Of a stretch of DNA of 64,000 nucleotides, positions 1 through 7,405 are shown one piece after another. Under the pieces are notes generated by a model, which saw nothing but the letters and a program-made list of their open reading frames with translations, searched no databases and was not told where the DNA came from. Source of the DNA: JADLBR01 sp964651705 (GTDB lineage Bacteria > Verrucomicrobiota > Verrucomicrobiia > JADLBR01). The translations under genes were made by a program, and so were the position numbers. How positions within the stretch are numbered: position 1 is the stretch's first letter; each line of letters opens with the position of its first letter. The stretch covers positions 18,848 through 82,847 of the forward strand of contig CAZYWZ010000017.1 of NCBI GenBank assembly GCA_964651705.1, read 5' to 3'.

Positions 1-1772
1 TCGGCGAGGGTGGCCTCGATGCCCCCGGCGCACATCAGCGGGCGATGGTTGAGGCGCCTCGGGTGCGATCCCTCGGCCAGCTCGTCCAGCGGCACGCCCG
101 AGAATAGCTCCAGCTCGCCATCGATCGGCCCGGCGCGCCCGAGATTCAGCATCGCGAGCAGGTCGTCGCCCGCGCGCCCGAGCGGGCCATAGAAAAGAAC
201 CCGCCCGCCCGAGTGGGCAAATCGGATCAGCGCCTCGGACAATTCGGTCCCCGCATCTGGCACCGGCGTGACGAGGATCGACTCGCGATACAGCGCGGGA
301 TCGGCCTTCAGGGAGGCGAGGAAGTTCCTCGTGGAGACGACCGTATTGAGCGGCAGCGCGTTGTTCACGGCCGCGCGGAGGAACCAGTCGCCGAAGAAGG
401 GCTCGGTGAGGCGGACACTCTTGTCCGCCGCGGGGTCGGGGCCGCGGTCGGGCGCTCCCGTGTTCCCGGTCGGCGGGCCGAACGTCATGTCGTGGTACTC
501 GTCGAAGGGATAGACCCAGACGAGCGGGCCGGGACGGTCCGGCGCGTGGCGCATCGCCTCGCGGATGTGCGGGATGACCTCCTCCGGCACCTGCTCGGGC
601 GTGCGCCCGTACGAGTCATCGATCGTGAGGAATGCGATGGAATCCGGGTTTTCGACGCGGCCCCCGGCGTCGATGCGCGCGACGGCCATCGGGAGATAGA
701 TGTCGTGCGGCTCGCGCCCATACCGGTCGAGCCATGGGCTGTTGAGCCACCACGGATCGTGCGTGTAGAAGCGGAAGGGGAATCCCTTGCCCGGCGGCAG
801 CTCGGCGATCCGCGACATGTACCCCACCAGCTCCAGCCCGAAGTCGCCATTCAGCGCGGCCCAGGGCGAATTCGGCGGCGGGATCATGTTGAATCCCCCG
901 TTGTAGATATCGCGCAGCGGCGTGGCGTTGGTCGCGAGATCGGAACCCGTCACCAGATTGGTGCCCCGGGTCTCCACGGGAAAATCCGGGCACTCCCGGC
1001 GAAAGCACCGCCAGAAATTGAGTATCTTTTCCCGGATCTCGGCGGCGGCGGCCGGCGAGAAAGCCTTGCCGTCGAACATGGGGCCGACGACCTTCCACGT
1101 CTCGAGGCCGAAACCAAAGCCATTCGAGAACCAGATGTAATCGAAGCCCAGGTCTTTCAGGAAATGTTGGCTCTGGCGACCCAGGAAGGTCCCCAGCGGC
1201 ATGCCCTGGGGGATGCCATCGGGAAATCCCGCGTAGCTTTCCCGGTCGGCGTTGAGCGTGGCGTAGCAGCAGACGAAGGTCCCCTTGCCCATCGTGCCGC
1301 CCATGCAAATCTCGTTGTGCCGTTTGTATTTGAACGACGAGCGGGCGAACTCCCCACCGGGGTCGAAGGTGGCGCCGACGCGGATGGGTTTTCCGGTGAC
1401 CTCATGCCCCACGCGCCTGAGCACGCGCACGAGGGTCGCGAGCCCGCCGTAGGTGAGCGTCGGCGGGTCATCCATGTAATACACGGCCTGGCTGTGCAGG
1501 TGCTTGTCCACGGGAATGCCCTTGACCGGCTCCTTGCCCGAATTGGGCAAGCCGATGTACCGGGCCCACTCGATCTCGTCCTCGGCGCGCCCGCGATAGT
1601 CGAGGATCTCCGAGCCATCGGCGGTCCAGAGCATCACGGAGATCTGCTCCGCGTGCCGCGTCAACGGCGACCACTGGCGGAAGATCTCTCGCGCCACTTC
1701 CGCGATCGCCTCCTCGCGCATCACGCGGAAGGGCTTCGGGCTCATCTCCAGGGTGACGTTGCGCAGCCTCAT
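1..1772 (-). CDS. Uncharacterised carbohydrate-enzyme-like protein, C-terminus cut by window edge
   Basis: An open frame runs without a stop from ATG at 1772 to the window edge, giving 590 visible residues and a missing C-terminus. It starts MRLRNVTLEMSPKPFRVM, with no signal peptide, so it is probably cytoplasmic. Aromatic- and acid-rich stretches such as DYIWFSNGFGFGLETW, FRFYTHDPWW and PLVWVYPFDEYHD resemble the substrate-facing strands of TIM-barrel glycosidases, and the visible C-terminal part reads like the beta-galactosidase trimerisation-type domain of GH42 relatives. I do not recognise the exact family, so the fold is inference. The start codon overlaps the stop of the upstream MFS gene (ATGA), so the two are translationally coupled and the transporter probably imports this enzyme's substrate or product. 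Confidence 0.72.
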   Translation of the reverse strand, partial: MRLRNVTLEMSPKPFRVMREEAIAEVAREIFRQWSPLTRHAEQISVMLWTADGSEILDYRGRAEDEIEWARYIGLPNSGKEPVKGIPVDKHLHSQAVYYMDDPPTLTYGGLATLVRVLRRVGHEVTGKPIRVGATFDPGGEFARSSFKYKRHNEICMGGTMGKGTFVCCYATLNADRESYAGFPDGIPQGMPLGTFLGRQSQHFLKDLGFDYIWFSNGFGFGLETWKVVGPMFDGKAFSPAAAAEIREKILNFWRCFRRECPDFPVETRGTNLVTGSDLATNATPLRDIYNGGFNMIPPPNSPWAALNGDFGLELVGYMSRIAELPPGKGFPFRFYTHDPWWLNSPWLDRYGREPHDIYLPMAVARIDAGGRVENPDSIAFLTIDDSYGRTPEQVPEEVIPHIREAMRHAPDRPGPLVWVYPFDEYHDMTFGPPTGNTGAPDRGPDPAADKSVRLTEPFFGDWFLRAAVNNALPLNTVVSTRNFLASLKADPALYRESILVTPVPDAGTELSEALIRFAHSGGRVLFYGPLGRAGDDLLAMLNLGRAGPIDGELELFSGVPLDELAEGSHPRRLNHRPLMCAGGIEATLA

Positions 1773-3028
1773 GATGGGCCACCTTTCTTGCCCCGGACGG
1801 TCAGCAGCAGCACCACGAGCGCCGCGGGGTACATCAATCCCGACGCGACCCACACCGGCCCGTAGGAGAATCGGTCGACCACATGCCCGATGGCGGTATT
1901 GGCGAGCATGCCCCCGATGGCGCCGATTGCGCCGGCGAGGCCCATGACGGTGCCCACCGCGCCCTTCGGAAAGCGGTCGCCGATGAGGGTCACATAATTG
2001 GTGATCCAGAAACCGTGGGCGAACATGAGCAGGGACATCATCGCCAGCGCCATCTCGAGACCCTTGACCCACCCCGCGAAGCCCGAAGCGATGGTGACCA
2101 GCGCCGCGGCGGCCATGATCCATTTCCGCGCGGCCTGGGCCCCGAGCCCGCCGCGCACCATCCGGTCGGAGACCCACCCGCCCGCGACATTCGAGAGGCC
2201 GAGCGCCAAAAAGGGAATCCAGCTCAGCGCGCCGATCGACGCCTGCGATATGCCGCGCTCCTCGCTCAGGTACTTCGGGATCCAGAACATGTAGAAATAG
2301 AATACGGGATCCACGATGAACCGCACGATCGCGAAGCCCCAGACGTCTAGGTGCTTCAGGAGGGAGAGGAAAGGCGGACGCTCGTCTCGCATCCCAGGAG
2401 CGGGGGCGGCAGCGGTCGCCCGCTCCTCGGCCCCGGCGCCGCTTGCGCGCGCGGCCATCACCCACCACGCGACCACCCAGGCGGCACCGGCCAGGCCGGT
2501 GGTCAGGAACACCCCGCGCCAGCCGATCCGATCGGCGAGCCAGACGGTCATCGGGGGGGCGACGACCGCGCCGAGGCTGGCGCCCCCGATGGCGATGCCC
2601 ATGGCCATCGCCCTTTCCCGCTGCGAGAACCATTCGGCGATGCCCTTGGCCGTGCCGGGGAAACATCCCCCCTCGCCGACGCCCAACAGAAACCGGCAAA
2701 GGCCCAGCTGTCCGGCGCCCTGCACCATCGCGTGGGCCGCGCTCGCCACGGACCACAGGCCCACCGAGAGCGCCATGCCCAGCCGCGTCCCCACGACGTC
2801 CATGACGCGCCCGCCCACCAGGAACATGACCGCGTAGCTCAGGAGGAATGCCGTGGTCACGTGCGAGTACGCGACGTTATCCATGCCGAGCTGCGCCGTC
2901 ACGACGGGGGCCAGCACCGAGAGCACCTGCCGGTCGAGGAAGCTCAACGCCGTGGCGCAGAACAGCAGCCCACAGAGCCACCAACGCAGCCGGCCCTGCC
3001 CTCCGGTCTTATCTCCGCTCTCTTGCAT
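1769..3028 (-). CDS. MFS transporter, anion:cation symporter (hexuronate/galactonate-like) type
   Basis: Inner-membrane transporter of 419 residues with about 12 hydrophobic segments. The N-terminal half has the MFS signatures ATALSFLDRQVLSVLAP (helix 1) and GGRVMDVVGTRLGMALS (loop 2-3), followed by LLGVGEGGCFPGTAKGIAEWF, which is typical of the ACS subfamily (ExuT, GudP, DgoT) that imports sugar acids. The frame opens further upstream at 3088, but ATG 3028 is preceded by GAGGAGA at a good distance and begins a normal cytoplasmic N-terminus. It is first in a two-gene operon with the carbohydrate-enzyme-like gene, overlapping it by four bases. The substrate is probably a sugar acid or oligosaccharide; this rests on subfamily and context only. 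Confidence 0.85.
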   Translation of the reverse strand: MQESGDKTGGQGRLRWWLCGLLFCATALSFLDRQVLSVLAPVVTAQLGMDNVAYSHVTTAFLLSYAVMFLVGGRVMDVVGTRLGMALSVGLWSVASAAHAMVQGAGQLGLCRFLLGVGEGGCFPGTAKGIAEWFSQRERAMAMGIAIGGASLGAVVAPPMTVWLADRIGWRGVFLTTGLAGAAWVVAWWVMAARASGAGAEERATAAAPAPGMRDERPPFLSLLKHLDVWGFAIVRFIVDPVFYFYMFWIPKYLSEERGISQASIGALSWIPFLALGLSNVAGGWVSDRMVRGGLGAQAARKWIMAAAALVTIASGFAGWVKGLEMALAMMSLLMFAHGFWITNYVTLIGDRFPKGAVGTVMGLAGAIGAIGGMLANTAIGHVVDRFSYGPVWVASGLMYPAALVVLLLTVRGKKGGPS

Positions 3029-3140
3029 CGCGGGGTCTCCTCGGGTTGTCGCGCTTGCCACGGTATCGCACCCCACCCCGCACGGCACACGAAATCACGT
3101 TGCCTTTTGCGACAATCCCTTGCCGCCGCGCGACAGGCGC

Positions 3141-3238
3141 GGGGCACCACCGGGGATGAAAATGTAGCCCCTCCGGTCACGGAGGGGCCGCGCCCCACGG
3201 CCTCACGGCCGTGGCTACGTCTGGAATTCTCGAGTCAG
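3141..3238. repeat. Dispersed palindromic element (copy 1), two hairpins inside an outer stem
   Basis: The element begins with GGGGCACCACCGGGG and GAAAATG and ends with AATTCTCGAGTCAG. The core 3164-3218 starts GTAGCC and ends GGCTAC, which pair with each other. Inside lie two perfect 8-bp hairpins, CCCCTCCG/CGGAGGGG and CCACGGCC/GGCCGTGG. The transcript could fold as a three-way junction. Both outer boxes recur at 55964-56074 around a different core. The right box contains the stop codon of the methyltransferase gene that ends here. It may act as a terminator or a mobile REP/MITE-like unit; no transposase is nearby. Confidence 0.75.
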
Positions 3239-3948
3239 CGCTTCTGCAAGAAGAGCGAGCCGAAGGTGAATCGGGCGCCGGGATATTTCTTATCGAGGGC
3301 GAAGCGCTCGCCGGTATCGACGAAGAGGGTGCCATCGATGGGTTGGAGACCGGTGGCATCGGCGAGCGCGCGGACGTCCTCCTCGGAACGCAGGGCCCCG
3401 CCGACGGGGGCCTTGTCGCCGAAGTCGAAGGTGAGGGTCATGTAACCCCCGGGCCGGAGGCAGCGGCCCAGTTGGCGCGCGATGTCGAGCTGGAGTTCCC
3501 TCGGGAGGTGCTCCAGCACGCAGAACGACATGGCCCAATCGAAGGTCTCGTCGTCGCGAAGGGGATCGCGGGTCAGGTCGCGGGTCGTGGCCTCGAGGGG
3601 CCAGCGGTGCCTGGCGGCCATCGCCTGGGCCTCTGCCGTGAGGGCCTGGTCGATGTCGAAGCTGCTGACGCGGAGGCCGCGGCTGGCGAGAAAATACACC
3701 GGGAGCGTCGCGCCGCCGCCGAAGTCGATGACCTTCCAGTCCGGTTGCCAGGGGACATGGGCCAGCCCCCGGGAGTATTCCCACATCTTGTGCCAGCGGA
3801 CGCGCCAGCGGGGCTTTGAGACGCCATTGACGGCGTAGCGCTGCCCCCTCAGCAGCAGCCCACGCCCAAACCGCAGCAGGGCGGTCGCCTGCCGTTTCAC
3901 CGCCGCCTCCGAGAGGTCGGACTCCGAGATCGTCTTGTTCAGTGCCAC
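3235..3948 (-). CDS. Class I SAM-dependent methyltransferase
   Basis: Predicted soluble methyltransferase of about 237 residues, last gene of the exopolysaccharide operon. It carries SAM-binding motif I as VIDFGGGATLPVYFLA, an acidic residue ending strand 2 (VSSFDID), and the post-I/II region FDWAMSFCVLEHLPRELQ followed by LRPGGYMTLTF, all typical of the Methyltransf_11/23 group. The frame is open far upstream, but that part only mirrors the overlapping glycosyltransferase. GTG 3948, fifteen bases after the GT2 stop, is the likely start; ATG codons further in are possible. The neighbours suggest it methylates a sugar or lipid carrier of the polysaccharide; the acceptor cannot be read from sequence. 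Its stop lies in the edge of a palindromic element. Confidence 0.75.
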   Translation of the reverse strand: MALNKTISESDLSEAAVKRQATALLRFGRGLLLRGQRYAVNGVSKPRWRVRWHKMWEYSRGLAHVPWQPDWKVIDFGGGATLPVYFLASRGLRVSSFDIDQALTAEAQAMAARHRWPLEATTRDLTRDPLRDDETFDWAMSFCVLEHLPRELQLDIARQLGRCLRPGGYMTLTFDFGDKAPVGGALRSEEDVRALADATGLQPIDGTLFVDTGERFALDKKYPGARFTFGSLFLQKR

Positions 3949-3962
3949 GGGGCGGTTTTGCC

Positions 3963-4727
3963 TCACGAAAGGTCCCGCGACAAGAAGAAGTGCTTGAGGT
4001 AGACCATGCGCGCGTTCTGCCTGGCGATGACCCAACCGGCCCGACCATCGAGAAAACCCCCGCGCAGCACATAGCCGCGGAAGAAGCGCCACGCGCTGCG
4101 CAGGAGCCCTTGCCAGGGACGCCCGGGGGTCCCCGCGCGCGCCGCCTCGATCGCCCAGGTCCTGGCGTAGCCCTCGATCTTCTGGGTGTAGTTGTCGAGG
4201 TCCCGATACGGCCTGTGGCGGAGGGGTTGGCGGAAGCGGTGCGGGGTCAGGCCGGGCGCCTCGAGGCGGGGGTGCGGCTCCGCGCCAGCCCAGTGCGCCA
4301 CCCCCCGCGGCGCGAGGCGCGCGACGAAATCCCCCGCCCAATCCCCATGGCGGATGACGCGCCCCAAGAACTCGCTCTCCCGACGAAAGACCCCGACCCT
4401 CTCTTCGGCGCCCGGACATTCCAGAAAGGCCCCCACCTCATCGCGGAGGCCGGGTTCGAACCACTCGTCCGCGTCGAGAAAGAGCACGAAGGGGCGGGTG
4501 GCGGCGCCGGCGGCATGCGCCCTCTGGGGACCGAAGCCATCCCACGCGCGGGTCAGCCATCGCGCCCCAAAGCGCTCCGCGACGGCCCGGGTCCCATCGG
4601 TGCTCCCGGAATCCACCACGATGATCTCGCCGCAGGGCGCCACGCTGCCGAGGCAGCGCGCGAGATTCGCTTCCTCGTTGAGGGTGACGACGCAGACGGC
4701 AAGCCGATCCCAGGCCGATTCGGGCAT
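3963..4727 (-). CDS. GT2 family glycosyltransferase (WaaE/KdtX-like)
   Basis: A GT-A fold glycosyltransferase of 254 residues. It has the nucleotide-binding start AVCVVTLNEEANLARCL, IIVVDSGSTDGT, and the metal-binding DxD site as FVLFLDADEWFEPGL. C-terminal features YRDLDNYTQKIEGYA and a basic, aromatic tail match the lipopolysaccharide-core WaaE group (transfer to heptose or Kdo in enterics). ATG 4727 has GGGGAG nine bases upstream; a TTG at 4736 overlapping the previous stop (TTGA) is the alternative. Its place directly after the Wzy-type polymerase suggests it adds a sugar to the exopolysaccharide repeat unit. The acceptor is unknown. Confidence 0.85.
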   Translation of the reverse strand: MPESAWDRLAVCVVTLNEEANLARCLGSVAPCGEIIVVDSGSTDGTRAVAERFGARWLTRAWDGFGPQRAHAAGAATRPFVLFLDADEWFEPGLRDEVGAFLECPGAEERVGVFRRESEFLGRVIRHGDWAGDFVARLAPRGVAHWAGAEPHPRLEAPGLTPHRFRQPLRHRPYRDLDNYTQKIEGYARTWAIEAARAGTPGRPWQGLLRSAWRFFRGYVLRGGFLDGRAGWVIARQNARMVYLKHFFLSRDLS

Positions 4728-4732
4728 GCGCC

Positions 4733-7393
4733 TCAACTCCCCGGGGGGAGCTCCAGATAGATCAGCTGCACCAGGGCGCTGAGGGCTTCCTGCGGCTTGT
4801 CGGTCGCCTCGGCGATCCGCGCCCGATAGAGGGTCACCTCTTTCTTCTCGTCCACCTGCTGCTGTGTGCCGGGGAAGTGGCGCACGGCGGTCGCGGCCTG
4901 CGGGTATTCCTCGTGGATGAGCAGGAAGTTGATCAGGTTCAGCCAGATCTCCTGCGATCCGATTCCCCGGGCCTTGTTCCAGAGGAGGTCGATGGCCGCG
5001 CGGGGCTCATAGGGGCCATACTGTTCCTTGACCGCCTGGCTCCGGTCGGCCGCGCGCCGCACCGTCGGCGAACCGACCAGCATCCTCCGGCAGAGTGCCT
5101 TCCCCTCCTCGTACAGCCCGGCGGCCACGTGCAGCTCGATGAACTCCACCGCCGTGCGCGGCCGCTCCGGCTGCTCTGGCATCCGCATCCCGAGGAGGCG
5201 CTCCCGCACGCGGTCGCGCAGCTGGTACTGGAGTCCCTTGCCCAGCCGGTAGACCTGCGCCTCGAAATTGTTATCCAGGTCCGGGGGGAATTCGTCGAAC
5301 CACTTCTCGGGGCCGAGGCTCTTGATCAGCTGCTCGGCGATGGCCCGCCTCTCGCCCCAGGGGATCTCCGGATTGCCCCACGCCTCCGAGAGGCGCGCCA
5401 CGGTGTCGGGCGAGGCCTCGAATCGGGATTCGGCCCTCAACACCTCGGACTGGATCTCCGGCGCCATGTGCTTCTGGGAGGCCCACGTCAGGAAGGGGCG
5501 ATTCATGGCCCCGAGCCTCCGCGAGAGGCTCTGCCAGAGCATCACCTGCTGCGAGGTGGGCAGGGCATCGTACACCTTGTCCAGCAGGGAGGGGGCATAG
5601 CGGCTGACCTGGTTGGCGACCCGCACGTAGAGGGGTTCCCAGTGCGACAGGCAGGTCAACGCCTTGCGGATGCCATAGGTGACCTCGGCCTCCTGGCTCT
5701 CGTCCTCGAGGCGGGGCCAGACCCAGAGGGTCCATGCCTCCCAGTTGGACGGCTGCCGGCGGACCAATTCGTCGCTCACCAGGCGCGCCATGAGCTGCGT
5801 CTCGGGCTCCATGGTCCCGCTGCGATCGAGATATTGGACCCAGCGGCGCCCGAGGCGGAGCAGCAGCACCCGCTCGTCGAGCGAGCCCTTCAGCAGGGCC
5901 TGCGTGGGCTTCGCGGCGCGGCCGGGCTGGCCGCCATCGAGCGCGAGCATCGCATCGAGGAAGTTCTTCTGGACCCAATGCCCGTAGCCGGCGGCCGCCA
6001 GCAACAGCAGGGCGGCGCCAACGGCCATGAGGTTCCACGGCCCGGGGCTCGGGCGGCGCAGCCCCCGGTGCGGGAGGGAGGAGCGCCCTCGGTTGAATCC
6101 GAGCACGATGCTCCCCACGAGCACGATCGCCGGAAATCGCCACAGCGTCTCGCCAAGGCCATGGACCAAAAACATCCCCAGGGTGAGGGACACCAGGCAA
6201 TAGGTCCGCCACGAGTCGCGGCGCACCGCCCACGCCCGCCCCAGATTCCAGCCGAGCCAGCTGACGAGCAGGGCGAGCAACACCCATCCGAATTCGATCA
6301 CGAAGGTCAGGTAGCTGTGCTCCGCGTGCGTGAAAACCTTGCCTCCGCCCAGCGTAAACCGGCTATTGAAGGCGTCGGTGAAATTCCCCGGGCCAAAGCC
6401 GAAAAATGGGCTATCGAGCGAGAGTGTGATGCAGCGCTTCCAGACCTCCACGCGCGTGGCGAAGGACATGTGCTCGGTCTGGAAACGCGAGAGAACCTCG
6501 GGCCCGAACCAGGCCGCCGCGGTGACCAGCACCATGAAGGCGATGATCCCCACGAGGCCCCCGCGCGCGCTGAGCGTGCGCCGCGAGATGGCCAGCCACC
6601 CGCCAAGGACAACGGCCCAGGAAAGAAGGCCCCCCCGGGAGGTCGTCGATGCCGCCGCGAGCGCCAGCAGGGCCGCGGCCGCCAGGGTCAGGAGTTGCGG
6701 GACGCGCGCCGCTACCGAGAACCGGCGCCCCCCGGCCTCGGCCCCGCGGGGGCGCCCGTGGCGGCGCCCGGACACCAGGATCCCGAGCGCCAGGCTCGCG
6801 TGCAATAGCGCGAAATGGGCGAAGGCGTTGCGATTGATGAAGCCCGTGTTATCGACCCCGGGAAACGTCCCCCCCGCGGCCACCGTGATGGCCCTCGCCA
6901 CGGAATAGGCGACGCCAAACGTCAGGAGCGATGCGACGATCCACTCGCGCCCGTCGTCGTGGCGGCGCACCAGGATCTGCACGATCCACAGCGTCAGGCC
7001 ATAGCACAGCAACGTGAGGAAAAAGACGGACCCGTCCCAGCCGTTGCGCCGAAACACGATCTCCTCATCGCCCGAGCCCGCGACCATCAGCAGCCCGCTC
7101 AGGTCGAGCGCCAAGAGGAATGTCCCCACGCACAGGCCGCCGAAAAACAGGATCTTGTCAGAGCGATGGAGGTGCCAGGCGGAGGCGGGCAATATCGCGA
7201 CCGCCAGCAGCGTCATCACCGCCACTCCCACGAAGATGGGCAGGCGGTCGGGCCACTCCTGACCGCCCGAACTCAGGGCCGCGAGCGAGGGCAGCGCGCC
7301 CAGCGGGATCGCGAGGCATGGCTCCAGCGCCGCGCGCCATCCTGGCCCTTGCCGCGTCGTTCCCTGCCGATCCTCGCTGTGCTGCAAACCCAC
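4733..7393 (-). CDS. O-antigen ligase/polymerase (Wzy_C) family membrane protein with long soluble C-terminus
   Basis: 886-residue inner-membrane protein. The first ~450 residues hold about 11 hydrophobic helices. The Wzy_C signature follows: WKRCITLSLDSPFFGFGPGN and then HAEHSYLTFVIEFG, the periplasmic loop with the conserved H-x-x-H/S-like pattern of O-antigen ligases and Wzy polymerases. The last ~430 residues are soluble and helix-rich, like TPR-type extensions found in bacterial polysaccharide polymerases. It lies between the tyrosine autokinase and a GT2, so polymerisation of the exported polysaccharide is the likely role. GTG 7393 starts twelve bases after the kinase stop. An ATG at 7406 is in a different frame. 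Confidence 0.85.
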   Translation of the reverse strand: MGLQHSEDRQGTTRQGPGWRAALEPCLAIPLGALPSLAALSSGGQEWPDRLPIFVGVAVMTLLAVAILPASAWHLHRSDKILFFGGLCVGTFLLALDLSGLLMVAGSGDEEIVFRRNGWDGSVFFLTLLCYGLTLWIVQILVRRHDDGREWIVASLLTFGVAYSVARAITVAAGGTFPGVDNTGFINRNAFAHFALLHASLALGILVSGRRHGRPRGAEAGGRRFSVAARVPQLLTLAAAALLALAAASTTSRGGLLSWAVVLGGWLAISRRTLSARGGLVGIIAFMVLVTAAAWFGPEVLSRFQTEHMSFATRVEVWKRCITLSLDSPFFGFGPGNFTDAFNSRFTLGGGKVFTHAEHSYLTFVIEFGWVLLALLVSWLGWNLGRAWAVRRDSWRTYCLVSLTLGMFLVHGLGETLWRFPAIVLVGSIVLGFNRGRSSLPHRGLRRPSPGPWNLMAVGAALLLLAAAGYGHWVQKNFLDAMLALDGGQPGRAAKPTQALLKGSLDERVLLLRLGRRWVQYLDRSGTMEPETQLMARLVSDELVRRQPSNWEAWTLWVWPRLEDESQEAEVTYGIRKALTCLSHWEPLYVRVANQVSRYAPSLLDKVYDALPTSQQVMLWQSLSRRLGAMNRPFLTWASQKHMAPEIQSEVLRAESRFEASPDTVARLSEAWGNPEIPWGERRAIAEQLIKSLGPEKWFDEFPPDLDNNFEAQVYRLGKGLQYQLRDRVRERLLGMRMPEQPERPRTAVEFIELHVAAGLYEEGKALCRRMLVGSPTVRRAADRSQAVKEQYGPYEPRAAIDLLWNKARGIGSQEIWLNLINFLLIHEEYPQAATAVRHFPGTQQQVDEKKEVTLYRARIAEATDKPQEALSALVQLIYLELPPGS

Positions 7394-7405
7394 GGCCGGT
7401 GGTCA

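Noticed and set aside
213..1865. 550-residue plus-strand open frame opposite the first gene
   Set aside because: Arg/Gly/Ala-rich with no family pattern; it is the antisense shadow of the minus-strand gene in GC-rich DNA. The same reasoning removed long antisense frames at 4877-6808, 9979-12474, 25620-26903, 30686-31945, 37263-39098, 48844-50316, 51401-53119 and 61942-63252.
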